In this document: in pieces, positions 25,317 to 33,600 of the stretch
Position numbering within the stretch: position 1 is the first letter of the stretch
Layout of the letters: each line of letters begins with the position of its first letter
Assembly: GCF_030696665.1 (NCBI RefSeq)
Contig: NZ_JAUYRV010000014.1
Span: 62,001 to 126,000, forward strand
Origin: Novosphingobium sp.
GTDB lineage: Bacteria > Pseudomonadota > Alphaproteobacteria > Sphingomonadales > Sphingomonadaceae
Direction of reading: 5' to 3'
DNA length: 64,000 bases
Translations under genes and position numbers: made by a program
The notes under the pieces: model-generated
The model's database searches: none
Seen by the model: the letters and a program-made list of their open reading frames with translations, nothing else
Told to the model about the DNA's origin: nothing

Positions 25317-26248
25317 TCGAACAGGCTGGAAACCGAGCTTTCGTCGGCAATACGGCGCACCGCTTCACCGATCAGCGGCGCAATGGTCATAACCCGGATG
25401 CGGTCCGAAGCGGCAGTGGCTTCGGTCGGCATGATCGTGTCGGTGATGACCAGTTCTTTCAACGCCGAATTGTTCACCCGCGCCACTGCCCCGCCCGAAA
25501 GCACGCCGTGGGTGATATAGGCCGAAACGCCCGCCGCACCGGCATCCATCAGGGCCTGCGCCGCGTTGCACAGCGTGCCGCCCGAATCGATGATGTCGTC
25601 GATCAGGATGCACATGCGGCCCTTCACATCACCGATGATGTTCATGACTTCGGACTGGCCGGGACGGTCACGCCGCTTGTCGACGATGGCCAGCGGAGCA
25701 TTGTTGAGCCGCTTGGCCAGCGCGCGCGCGCGCACCACGCCGCCCACGTCGGGCGATACGACCATCAGTTCCTGCGCGCCGTAGCGGGCCTGAATGTCTG
25801 CGGCCATGACCGGCGCTGCAAACAGGTTGTCGGTCGGAATATCGAAGAAGCCCTGGATCTGCCCGGCATGGAGATCCACCGCAAGCACGCGGTCTGCGCC
25901 GGCTTCGGTGATCAGGTTGCACACCAGCTTGGCCGAAATCGGGGTGCGTGGTCCCGGCTTGCGGTCCTGCCGGGCATAGCCGAAATAGGGAACCACTGCC
26001 GTAATCCGCTTGGCCGATGCGCGGCGCAGCGCATCAATGCAGATCAGCAGTTCCATCAGGTTGTCGTTCGCCGGATAGCTGGTGGATTGCACCACGAACA
26101 CGTCTTCGCCGCGCACGTTCTCGTGGATTTCCACGAAAACTTCCTCGTCGGCAAAGCGGCGCACGCTGGCGTCGGTCAGCGGCACTTCGAGATAAGCCGA
26201 AATGGCGCGAGCGAGTGGCAAGTTTGAATTGCCGGCCATGATCTTCAT
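25313..26248 (-). CDS. prs: Ribose-phosphate pyrophosphokinase
   Basis: A 311-residue enzyme starting at ATG 26248 ([17 protein letters not shown]), the family N terminus; a longer open frame is spurious. Seen: [20 protein letters not shown] (ATP site region), [10 protein letters not shown], the catalytic flexible loop, [17 protein letters not shown], and the PRPP loop [13 protein letters not shown]. It makes PRPP for nucleotide, histidine, tryptophan and NAD synthesis. It is divergent from nadE, which consumes a PRPP-derived product. Confidence 0.96.
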   Translation of the reverse strand: MKIMAGNSNLPLARAISAYLEVPLTDASVRRFADEEVFVEIHENVRGEDVFVVQSTSYPANDNLMELLICIDALRRASAKRITAVVPYFGYARQDRKPGPRTPISAKLVCNLITEAGADRVLAVDLHAGQIQGFFDIPTDNLFAAPVMAADIQARYGAQELMVVSPDVGGVVRARALAKRLNNAPLAIVDKRRDRPGQSEVMNIIGDVKGRMCILIDDIIDSGGTLCNAAQALMDAGAAGVSAYITHGVLSGGAVARVNNSALKELVITDTIMPTEATAASDRIRVMTIAPLIGEAVRRIADESSVSSLFD

Positions 26249-26349
26249 GCGTGCGATTCCCTCGGATTCGATCCCCAAGCGGCCCTTAGCCCATGATGAC
26301 AGGTTTGCAACTCTTGCAGGCCACCTGCTTTGCCGCCTAGTGAACACTT

Positions 26350-28017
26350 ATGGCCGAAACACTCCGCATCACCCTCGCCCAGCTCAACCAGTCGGTTGGC
26401 GATCTTGCCGCCAATGCCGCCGCAATGCTCGCCGTGCGCGAAAAGGCGCGTGATGCAGACCTGATCGTCTATCCCGAACTGCAATTGATCGGTTATCCAC
26501 CGGAAGACCTGATCATGAAGCCCGCGCTGGTGGCGCGCGCTGCGGTGGAACTGGAAAAACTCGCCAAAGTCACCGCCGATGGCGGCCCCGCCATGCTGGT
26601 CGGCTCGGTGTTCGTGCGCGATGGCGCGCTGCATAATGGCGTCGCCCTGCTCGAAGGCGGGCGCATCGCCGCCACCCGCTTCAAGTACGAACTGCCCAAC
26701 TACGGCACGTTTGACGAGAAGCGCTATTTCATGCCCGGCCCTCTGCCAGAGCCGGTGCTGTTCAAAGGCGCGATGCTCGGCCTGCCGATCTGCGAAGACA
26801 TCTGGCACCCCGATGTCTGCCGCCACCTAGCGGAACTCGGCGCGGAAATCTTCATCTGCATCAACGGTAGCCCTTACGAGATCGACAAGGACGTGCTGCG
26901 TATCGATGGCGTGGCCAAGCGCCGCGCGATCGATACCGGCATTCCGCTCGCCTACCTCAACCGCGTGGGCGGACAGGACGAACTGGTGTTCGATGGCGCC
27001 AGCTTCGTCGTCGGCCCGGAAGGCGCGCTTTGGGTGCAGATGCCGGATTGGGAAGAATCCATCGTCACCACCGTCTGGACCCAGACCGCGCTCGGTTCCG
27101 GCTCGCGCTGGCGGTGCGAGGCTGGCGAAGTCCACGATCTCGCCGAGCATCCCGAGGACATCTACTGCGCGATGGTCATGGCCCTGAGCGATTATGTGAA
27201 CAAAAACCGCTTCCCCGGCGTGGTCCTTGGCCTGTCTGGCGGTATCGATTCGGCCATCTGCGCGGCCATTGCCGTCGATGCGTTGGGCGCGGATCGCGTG
27301 TGGTGCGTGATGATGCCCAGCCGCTACACCAGCGAGGAAAGTCTGGAAGACGCCGAAGGCTGCGCCAACATGCTGGGCGTGCGGCTCGACACCGTGCCGA
27401 TCTCGCCCGCCGTCGATGCCTTCGGGGAAATGCTGGCCCCCGCGTTCACCGGCAAGCAACCCGATCTTGCGGAAGAAAACATCCAGTCGCGCATCCGTGG
27501 CGTCACGCTGATGGCGCTATCGAACAAGTTCGGCCCGATGCTGGTCACCACGGGCAACAAGAGCGAGATGAGCGTCGGTTACGCCACCATCTATGGCGAC
27601 ATGAACGGCGGCTACAACCCGCTGAAGGACGCCTACAAGACCACGGTTTTTGCCATTTCCGAATGGCGCAACCACAACCGACCCAAGATCGGCCTCGGCC
27701 CCCTCGGCCCGGTCATGCCGCAGCGGATCATCACCAAGCCCCCCAGCGCCGAACTGCGCCCGGACCAGAAGGATTCGGATTCGCTCCCGCCTTACGATGT
27801 GCTCGATGCGATCCTGCTCGGGCTGGTAGAGAACGAGAAGAGCGTCGATCAGGTCGTCGCCGAAGGGCATGATCGCGCCACCGTGGTGCGCGTGGAACGC
27901 CTGCTGCACCTTGCGGAATACAAGCGCCGCCAGGCCCCTCCGGGCGTGAAGCTCGGCGCACGCAACTATGGCCGCGACCGCCGCTACCCGATCACCCACA
28001 GCTTTCGCACGGGCTGA
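26350..28017 (+). CDS. nadE: Glutamine-dependent NAD+ synthetase
   Basis: A 555-residue two-domain enzyme. The N-terminal nitrilase-type glutaminase has the Glu43-Lys112-Cys148 triad (YPELQLIGYP, FKYELPNYG, LPICEDIWHPD). The C-terminal synthetase has the ATP-PPi loop LGLSGGIDSAICAA near 292-305, then TTGNKSEMSVGYATIYGD. It converts nicotinate adenine dinucleotide to NAD+ using glutamine amide nitrogen. It is divergent from prs with 101 bases between the starts, and is followed 6 bases after its stop by a Fur-box-like promoter. Confidence 0.96.
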   Translation: MAETLRITLAQLNQSVGDLAANAAAMLAVREKARDADLIVYPELQLIGYPPEDLIMKPALVARAAVELEKLAKVTADGGPAMLVGSVFVRDGALHNGVALLEGGRIAATRFKYELPNYGTFDEKRYFMPGPLPEPVLFKGAMLGLPICEDIWHPDVCRHLAELGAEIFICINGSPYEIDKDVLRIDGVAKRRAIDTGIPLAYLNRVGGQDELVFDGASFVVGPEGALWVQMPDWEESIVTTVWTQTALGSGSRWRCEAGEVHDLAEHPEDIYCAMVMALSDYVNKNRFPGVVLGLSGGIDSAICAAIAVDALGADRVWCVMMPSRYTSEESLEDAEGCANMLGVRLDTVPISPAVDAFGEMLAPAFTGKQPDLAEENIQSRIRGVTLMALSNKFGPMLVTTGNKSEMSVGYATIYGDMNGGYNPLKDAYKTTVFAISEWRNHNRPKIGLGPLGPVMPQRIITKPPSAELRPDQKDSDSLPPYDVLDAILLGLVENEKSVDQVVAEGHDRATVVRVERLLHLAEYKRRQAPPGVKLGARNYGRDRRYPITHSFRTG

Positions 28018-28022
28018 CATTT

Positions 28023-28082
28023 TTGCGAACGATTCTCATTGACGGAGCAAGGCACTACACCTAGTTTGCGAATCGTTCGCAA
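28023..28082 (+). promoter_or_regulatory. Fur-type operator pair around a sigma-70-like promoter
   Basis: TTGCGAACGATTCTCATTG at 28023-28041 resembles a proteobacterial Fur box. A second element, TTGCGAATCGTTCGCAA at 28066-28082, is a perfect 7-3-7 inverted repeat with the same half-site. The centres are 43 bases apart, about four helical turns. Between them TTGACG (28039-28044) and TAGTTT (28062-28067) make a promoter with a 17-base spacer. Binding by Fur would block RNA polymerase at both ends. The site is sequence-based inference. Confidence 0.55.
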
Positions 28083-28095
28083 CAAAGGATGTGCA

Positions 28096-28542
28096 ATGCC
28101 CGCTCACCAGCCGCTCGGCGAATCTTCCACCCGCTTCTCCGCCTTGGTCGAAAGCATGGCCCGCCCGCATGACGTGCGCGGCCTCTCGCTGAAAAGCCTG
28201 CACATGGTCATGGCGATGCGCCTGTGCGCCCTGTTCGACGCAGCAGGGCGTGATCCGGTGCCCGATCTGGCGCAGCGCTACCGCAGCATCGAAGCCGCCT
28301 GTGCCGTCCACGGCCTCGTCCAGACGGTAAAGCAGGTCTGGCCCGAACCGTTCATGGTCAACCGCCCCTGCTGCCTTGCGATGACGCCGGACGAAGTCAC
28401 GCTCGCCTCCTTGGGCCGCGCGGCCCTGTCCGCCCACCGCGCCGCCTTCACCGATGCAATCACAGGCTTCGTCCGCGCCGACCGTCACGATGCGCTGTAC
28501 AACGCCACGATCCACGCGGTCGCTCTCATCCCTTCCCCTTGA
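28096..28542 (+). CDS. Hypothetical protein behind a Fur-like promoter
   Basis: A 148-residue soluble protein. The ATG at 28096 has AAAGGA six bases upstream; a longer frame back to 28039 would start inside the promoter. I do not recognise a family. Visible: a helical, Cys-containing composition with MAMRLCALFDAAGRD, NRPCCLAMTPDEVTLASL and a C-terminal ALYNATIHAVALI; no signal peptide or membrane segment. The two adjacent Cys (NRPCC) might bind metal (speculative). The upstream Fur-box-like sites suggest iron-repressed expression. It lies 26 bases before gltX, so gltX may be partly co-transcribed. Confidence 0.72.
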   Translation: MPAHQPLGESSTRFSALVESMARPHDVRGLSLKSLHMVMAMRLCALFDAAGRDPVPDLAQRYRSIEAACAVHGLVQTVKQVWPEPFMVNRPCCLAMTPDEVTLASLGRAALSAHRAAFTDAITGFVRADRHDALYNATIHAVALIPSP

Positions 28543-28568
28543 ACCGAAGGCGCGGTAGGGCGCTGCGC

Positions 28569-29897
28569 ATGACTACGGTAACCCGCTTCGCGCCTTCGCC
28601 CACCGGCAAGCTTCACGTCGGCAACGTGCGCACCGCCCTGCACAACTGGCTGCTGGCCAAGAAGACCGGCGGCAAGTTCCTGCTACGCATCGACGATACC
28701 GATGCCGAACGCAGCCGCGAAGAGCACGTCGACTCCATCCGTGCCGACCTTGCATGGCTGGGCCTCACGTACGACGGTGAAGAGCGCCAGTCGCTGCGCA
28801 CAGACCTCTATGAACGCGCATTCCAGCGCCTCGTCGCAGCGGGCCGCATCTACCGCGCCTATGAAACATCGCAGGAACTGGACCTGAAGCGCAAGGTGCT
28901 GTTGGGCCGGGGCCTGCCCCCGATCTATGACCGCGCCGCGCTCAACCTGACCGACGCCGACCACGCCGCCAAGGCCGCTGCGGGCGAAAAGCCGCACTGG
29001 CGTTTCCTGCTCGATCACACCCAGCCGATCACGTGGGACGATGGGATTCGTGGGGTGCAGAACTTCGACGCGCGCCAGATGTCAGACCCGGTGATCCGCC
29101 GCGCCGATGGCTCGTGGCTCTACATGTTGCCCTCTGCCATCGACGATATCGACATGGGCGTCACCGATGTGCTGCGCGGTGAAGACCATGTGTCGAACAC
29201 CGCAACGCAGCTCCAGATGTTCACCGCGCTGGGCGCCACACCCCCGCGCTTTGCCCACGAAGCGCTGCTGACCGGAAGCGAAGGCAAACTCTCCAAACGC
29301 CTCGGCGCACTCGGCATGGCCGATTTCCGCGAACAGGGCATCGAACCAGAGGCCATCGTCACGCTGCTCGCTCGCCTCGGCACGTCCGATCCGGTTGACC
29401 CGTCGCTCGATTCCGCAGCGCTTGCCGCCAGCTTCGACCTCTCGCGCTTCGGCCGCGCACCTGCCCGCTTTGACGAGGCAGACCTGCACCGCGTCAACGC
29501 CCAGATCGTCCACCGCCTGCCCTACGCCCGGGTCGCAAACCTGCTGCCGCAGGGCATGGGCGAAGCCGCATGGGAAGCCATCCGCCCCAACCTCGCCCAC
29601 ATCGACGAAGCGCAAGGCTGGTGGCAGGTGCTGACTGGCCCCATCACCGCGCTCATGTTTGACGATGAAACCCGCACCTTCCTGACCGAGGCCGCCAAAA
29701 TCGCCGCCACGCTTGACTGGCAAGCCGACCCTTGGCGCACCCTCACCACCGCGCTCAAGGACAGCACCGGGCGCAAGGGCAAAGCGCTGTTCCTCCCCCT
29801 GCGTCAGGCCCTCACCGGCCACGACCACGGCCCGGAAATGGCCGCACTCCTGCCCTTGATCGCGCAGGAAGAAGCAGTGCGCCGACTTGCGCCTTAG
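28569..29897 (+). CDS. gltX: Glutamate--tRNA ligase
   Basis: A 442-residue class I aminoacyl-tRNA synthetase. Start: ATG 28569 (MTTVTRFAPSPTGKLHVGN), the family N terminus with the HIGH-equivalent HVGN; the KMSKS-equivalent is KLSKRLG near residue 243. Many alphaproteobacteria carry two GltX paralogues, one able to charge tRNA-Gln for transamidation; which this is cannot be told here. Length is slightly below the usual 465-490, mainly in the anticodon-binding C-terminal part. Confidence 0.93.
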   Translation: MTTVTRFAPSPTGKLHVGNVRTALHNWLLAKKTGGKFLLRIDDTDAERSREEHVDSIRADLAWLGLTYDGEERQSLRTDLYERAFQRLVAAGRIYRAYETSQELDLKRKVLLGRGLPPIYDRAALNLTDADHAAKAAAGEKPHWRFLLDHTQPITWDDGIRGVQNFDARQMSDPVIRRADGSWLYMLPSAIDDIDMGVTDVLRGEDHVSNTATQLQMFTALGATPPRFAHEALLTGSEGKLSKRLGALGMADFREQGIEPEAIVTLLARLGTSDPVDPSLDSAALAASFDLSRFGRAPARFDEADLHRVNAQIVHRLPYARVANLLPQGMGEAAWEAIRPNLAHIDEAQGWWQVLTGPITALMFDDETRTFLTEAAKIAATLDWQADPWRTLTTALKDSTGRKGKALFLPLRQALTGHDHGPEMAALLPLIAQEEAVRRLAP

Positions 29898-29904
29898 GCT
29901 CCCT

Positions 29905-29976
29905 CTGCTCGTCCTGAGCCTATCAAAGGACGCTGGCACCGCGCATGATGCTTCGACACGCTCAGCATGAGCGGAT
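29905..29976. repeat. Diverged inverted pair of the CTGAGCCTGTCGAAGGA repeat
   Basis: CTCGTCCTGAGCCTATCAAA begins the left copy near 29908; GCTTCGACACGCTCAGCATG near 29951-29970 is a diverged inverted copy. The core (TCCTGAGCCTGTCGAAGGAC) recurs at 30010-30031 and 38244-38266. It fills the gltX 3' gap and could form a hairpin at the mRNA end. Confidence 0.75.
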
Positions 29977-29998
29977 TTGAGGTTCCGTTGTTCAAGCG

Positions 29999-30316
29999 CT
30001 AATCCGCTCGTCCTGAGCCTGTCGAAGGACGCCGCCCCATCCACAACGCCACCGGCACTGTCACCAGAATCGGCCCAATCCAGTCCGCCCACCGATCAGC
30101 GTTATCCCACACCCGCGCATCAAACACGCCCCACCACGGCATGTTCGCACGCAGCCCCTGCCCGAACTGTTCGATCCAGCGATACTCCGCCTGCGAAACC
30201 TCACGGCCGATGAAGTACCCGCAGGCCAGCGCCGCACCCGCCCACCAGTTGCGCGTTGTCAGCCCGACAATCGCCTGAATCACCAGTGCAACCAGCGCAT
30301 GTTCAATCAGGTTCAT
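29999..30316 (-). CDS. Small membrane protein, C terminus encoded in a dispersed repeat
   Basis: A 105-residue protein with hydrophobic segments at about 6-19 (HALVALVIQAIVGL), 25-35 and 82-92 (ILVTVPVALWM). I do not recognise a named family; similar short sphingomonad proteins with the YRWIEQFGQGLRANMPWW motif exist from memory. Its last dozen codons (RRPSTGSGRAD) fall in the dispersed CTGAGCCTGTCGAAGGA repeat at 30008-30033, so the original stop may have been replaced by repeat insertion. It is convergent with gltX. Confidence 0.7.
   Translation of the reverse strand: MNLIEHALVALVIQAIVGLTTRNWWAGAALACGYFIGREVSQAEYRWIEQFGQGLRANMPWWGVFDARVWDNADRWADWIGPILVTVPVALWMGRRPSTGSGRAD
30005..30036. repeat. 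CTGAGCCTGTCGAAGGA dispersed repeat copy
   Basis: A near-consensus copy overlapping the 3' end of the small membrane-protein gene, where it supplies the last codons. The same core occurs at about 29911 (diverged, inverted pair) and at 38244-38266. It belongs to a repeat family often seen in sphingomonad intergenic DNA. Confidence 0.8.
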
Positions 30317-30386
30317 CCCGCCTCCAACAGAAAAAGGGGCGGCAGCCCATCGGCCCCGCCCCTCAATCCTAAACCTTCAAATGCAA

Positions 30387-30842
30387 TCAGGCAGCGACGA
30401 TCTTCGCTTCCTTGATCACGCCCGGCGTCTTCGGCGGCTCACCCTTGGGCAGCGCGTCAACGTGTTCCATGCCGCTCTCGACCACACCCCACACGGTGTA
30501 CTGCTTGTCGAGGAAGCGTGCATCGTCAAAGCAGATGAAGAACTGGCTGTTGGCCGAGTTCGGCGCGCTGGTGCGCGCCATCGAGCATACGCCGCGCACA
30601 TGCGGTTCAGCGTTGAATTCGGCCTTCAGGTCCGGCTTGCTGGAACCGCCCATGCCGGTGCCGTCGGGGCAACCGCCCTGCGCCATGAAGCCGGGGATCA
30701 CGCGGTGGAACTTCACACCGTCGTAGAAGCCTTCGCCGACCAGTTCCTTGATCCGCTCCACGTGGCCGGGGGCAAGGTCAGGGCGCAGCTTGATTACAAC
30801 GTCGCCGGAATCGAGGGAAAGAACGAGATTTTCGTCAGCCAT
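30387..30842 (-). CDS. Cyclophilin-type peptidyl-prolyl isomerase
   Basis: A 151-residue cytoplasmic cyclophilin beginning at ATG 30842 (MADENLVLSLDSGDVVI). Catalytic-site motifs: FYDGVKFHRVIPGFMAQGG, then SMARTSAPNSANSQFFICF and FLDKQYTVWGVV. There is no signal peptide, so it is PpiB-like. It assists protein folding by proline isomerisation. It is divergent from mgtE with about 110 bases between, and follows the small membrane-protein gene on the same strand. Confidence 0.94.
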   Translation of the reverse strand: MADENLVLSLDSGDVVIKLRPDLAPGHVERIKELVGEGFYDGVKFHRVIPGFMAQGGCPDGTGMGGSSKPDLKAEFNAEPHVRGVCSMARTSAPNSANSQFFICFDDARFLDKQYTVWGVVESGMEHVDALPKGEPPKTPGVIKEAKIVAA

Positions 30843-30953
30843 TGGTCGCAGTCCTTGTTGTCTTGCGGGCGGATATAGTGGCTCACGAAAGAAAGTCACG
30901 CATAGGTCTGCTAGGCGGTTGCAATTGACGGCCTAGTGGGTAACCCCGCCGCT

Positions 30954-32420
30954 ATGCAGCGCGACGACGACATCATCGACACCCTGCTCCCCGACGCGGA
31001 CGAAAGCGCCCCGCCGGTTGAACCCGCGCGGCCAAATGAACCCGCCAGAAACGCCGAAAGCCTCGACGAAGAAGACAACACGCTGCGCCCCGGCTTCGTG
31101 CGCAAGGTGGTCGATGCGCTTGAAGCGGGTGACGACGAGAAAGTCTACAACCTCGTCGAACCGCTCCACCCGGCTGATATTGCCGACCTTTTCGAACTGA
31201 TCGACAAGCAGGACCGCGTCACGCTGGCCCGCGCGATCTCGGATCTTCTCGGCGGCGAAGTGATCGCCGAACTCAACGATTACGTGCGCGAATACCTTGT
31301 CGAGGAACTGGAACCAGAAGAGGTTGCCGAACTCGCCGAGCAGATGGAGACGGATGACGCCGTCGCCCTGATCGAGGATATGGACGAGGAGGACCAGCAG
31401 GCTGTCCTCGCCGAGATGGAGCCGGAAGACCGCGCGGCCATCGAATCCGCGCTGTCCTACCCGGAAGAAACCGCCGGCCGCCTGATGAGCCGCGATCTGA
31501 TCGCTGTGCCCGAGGCGATGACCGTGGGCGACCTGATCGATTACATGCGGCGTGACGATGATCTTCCCACCGAATTCTGGGAAGTGTTCATCGTCGATCC
31601 CAAGCATCACCCCATCGGAACCTGCAGCCTTTCATGGATTCTCCGCGCGCCACGGAGCATTCCGCTGGCCGACGTGATGAAGCGCGACCAGACGCTGATC
31701 CCGGTGACGATGGATCAGGAAGAAGTCGCACTGCGCTTCCAGAAGTACGCGCTGATCTCGGCCGCGGTGGTGGACGAAAACGGCCGTCTGGTCGGCCAGA
31801 TCACTGTCGACGATATCGTCCACATCATTCAGGAAGAAGCGAGCGAAGACATCCTGCGCCTGTCGGGTGCAGGCGATGGCGACATCAACGAGCCGATCCT
31901 GCTCACCGTGCGCACGCGCCTTACATGGCTGGTGGTGAACCTCGGCACGGCCATGCTCGCCGCCTCGGTCGTCGGCATGTTCCAGGGCGCGATTTCGCGG
32001 TTTGCGCTGCTGGCCGTGCTGATGCCGATAGTCTCCGGCATGGGCGGCAACGCGGGCACGCAAACGCTGGCCGTGGTCGTCCGCGCGCTGGCCACCAACC
32101 AGCTGACCAGCTCCAACACGGTGCGCATGATCCTGCGCGAACTGCGCATTGCCGCCACCAACGGCACCGCGCTCGGCCTCTTGGTCGGCAGCGCCACCGC
32201 ACTCCTGTTCTCCAACCCCCTGCTGGGCGCGGTGATCGGCTCGGCCATGGTCATCAACAATCTGGTCGCAGGGCTTGCCGGAATCATGGTCCCGGTCACG
32301 CTTGATCGGCTGAAAGTGGACCCGGCTGTCTCTTCTGCCGTATTCGTGACGATGGCCACCGATGTCATGGGCTTCTTCTCGTTCCTCGGCCTTGCAGTGT
32401 TGAGCGGGCTGGCGGGTTAA
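30954..32420 (+). CDS. mgtE: Magnesium transporter MgtE
   Basis: A 488-residue protein: an acidic N-terminal MgtE_N domain (EPLHPADIADLFELIDKQDR and repeats), two CBS domains (SRDLIAVPEAMTVGDLIDYM; LIPVTMDQEEVALRF), a connecting helix, and five C-terminal membrane helices with the pore motif PIVSGMGGNAGTQTL. It imports Mg2+ down its gradient and closes when the cytoplasmic domains bind Mg2+. Start chosen: ATG 30954; a GTG at 30936 would add six residues. A dispersed GGGAGGGG repeat follows the stop. Confidence 0.95.
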   Translation: MQRDDDIIDTLLPDADESAPPVEPARPNEPARNAESLDEEDNTLRPGFVRKVVDALEAGDDEKVYNLVEPLHPADIADLFELIDKQDRVTLARAISDLLGGEVIAELNDYVREYLVEELEPEEVAELAEQMETDDAVALIEDMDEEDQQAVLAEMEPEDRAAIESALSYPEETAGRLMSRDLIAVPEAMTVGDLIDYMRRDDDLPTEFWEVFIVDPKHHPIGTCSLSWILRAPRSIPLADVMKRDQTLIPVTMDQEEVALRFQKYALISAAVVDENGRLVGQITVDDIVHIIQEEASEDILRLSGAGDGDINEPILLTVRTRLTWLVVNLGTAMLAASVVGMFQGAISRFALLAVLMPIVSGMGGNAGTQTLAVVVRALATNQLTSSNTVRMILRELRIAATNGTALGLLVGSATALLFSNPLLGAVIGSAMVINNLVAGLAGIMVPVTLDRLKVDPAVSSAVFVTMATDVMGFFSFLGLAVLSGLAG

Positions 32421-32433
32421 ACGGCTGCTGCTT

Positions 32434-32478
32434 CTTCTCCCCTCCCGCAAGCGGGAGGGGCCGGGGGAGGGCATGTTT
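32434..32478. repeat. CCCTCCCGC/GCGGGAGGG dispersed repeat
   Basis: CTCCCCTCCCGCAAGCGGGAG followed by GGGCCGGGGGAGGGCATGTT: a palindromic CCCCTCCCGC-AA-GCGGGAGGGG hairpin plus a G-rich arm. A 41-base near-identical copy lies at 38193-38233, including the trailing GGGGGAGGGCATGTT. It follows the mgtE stop and precedes the DUF1489 gene by 38 bases. Confidence 0.85.
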
Positions 32479-32515
32479 AAGAACAAACAGAAAGTACCCA
32501 ACCATTCCCCTCAAC

Positions 32516-32911
32516 ATGACCAAAGTCGCCTACGGAGCCCAGTCCCTCGCGGAAATCCACGAATGGTTTTCCGAAACGGGCCGTCGTGGCGGGGCAAAAC
32601 TGGCCTACCTAACCACCCGCAACCGCCCCAAACGCGCCGAGGAAATGATCGGCGGCTCGCTCTACTGGATCCACAAGCACCAACTCGTCGCCCGCTCCGA
32701 AATCGTCGGCTTCGAAGAAGCCGAAGGCGGCCGCACCAACATCGTGGTCAGCACCAAACTGATCGACGTCCACCCCAAACCCAAGCGCGCGCACCAAGGC
32801 TGGCGCTATCTGGAAGACGCCGACGCGCCAGCGGACCTTGGTGATGGCGAGACGGGCGAAGTGCTGCCCGCGCAGATCGCGTCGGATCTGGCGAAGCTGG
32901 GTTTGGTTTAA
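32516..32911 (+). CDS. DUF1489-family protein
   Basis: A 131-residue cytoplasmic protein. GGSLYWIHKHQLVARSEIVGF, IDVHPKPKRAHQGWRYLEDADAPADL match what I recall of DUF1489, an uncharacterised alphaproteobacterial family. No catalytic motif is evident. The stop overlaps by four bases (TTAA, 32908-32911) with the stop of the convergent FrnE-like gene. Function unknown. Confidence 0.8.
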   Translation: MTKVAYGAQSLAEIHEWFSETGRRGGAKLAYLTTRNRPKRAEEMIGGSLYWIHKHQLVARSEIVGFEEAEGGRTNIVVSTKLIDVHPKPKRAHQGWRYLEDADAPADLGDGETGEVLPAQIASDLAKLGLV

Positions 32912-33600
32912 AGCTGAACCGCTGCCTCGCGCACCAGAACCTTCCTGATCAAGTCAGCGTAAACCTCAGGCTCCTGCGCCCCCGGCACGATCAGCTTTCC
33001 GTTGATCAGCACGGCGGGCACGCCAGATACGTTCAAGTCCCAAGCCTGACGCTCACCCGCAATCACCGATGCGTCGATCTCCGCATCGATCATCGCCTCT
33101 AAAGCGCCAATTCGCGGCAGACCGACGCTTTCCGCCACATCTGCCAGCACTTCCGGGTCAGCTACATTCCGCCGCGCCTGAAAGTGCGCGTCGAACAGCG
33201 CACGCTTCAGTTCCACCTGATTCTCAGGCCCGAAATCGCGCAAGGTCCACGTCAGCAACCGGTGCGCCAGCCGCGTGTTCCACATCATCGGTGGCGGCGC
33301 TTCACCTGCACCGGTGTAGTCGAACGAATAGCCCGCGCGTGCCCCCGCCTGCTTCAGCGTATCGCGCACCCCCGCAGACTGTCCCGCCGAGCGCCCATAC
33401 TTGCGCTGGATGTGCGCCGCCTGTTCCTCGCCCTCTTCGCCCATATCCGGATTCAGCTCGAACGGATGGAACCGCACCGTCGCGTCCACTTCGCCCGCCA
33501 ACCCGGCCAGTGCCTTGTCCAGCTGGTTCAGCCCGATCACGCACCACGGGCACATGACGTCGGACCAGATATCGAGCGTGACTTTTGCGGGCGTACTCAT
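32908..33600 (-). CDS. FrnE-like DsbA-family oxidoreductase
   Basis: A 230-residue cytoplasmic thioredoxin-fold protein with the redox motif CPWC (Cys17, Cys20) in DIWSDVMCPWCVIGL. GVPAVLINGKLIVPGAQEPEVY near the C terminus carries the cis-Pro loop. The FrnE group acts on polyketide pathways or thiol stress; the natural substrate is usually unknown. Start: ATG 33600, overlapping the nudC stop (ATGA, 33597-33600). It is the last gene of the mutY-hydrolase-nudC run. Confidence 0.88.
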   Translation of the reverse strand: MSTPAKVTLDIWSDVMCPWCVIGLNQLDKALAGLAGEVDATVRFHPFELNPDMGEEGEEQAAHIQRKYGRSAGQSAGVRDTLKQAGARAGYSFDYTGAGEAPPPMMWNTRLAHRLLTWTLRDFGPENQVELKRALFDAHFQARRNVADPEVLADVAESVGLPRIGALEAMIDAEIDASVIAGERQAWDLNVSGVPAVLINGKLIVPGAQEPEVYADLIRKVLVREAAVQL

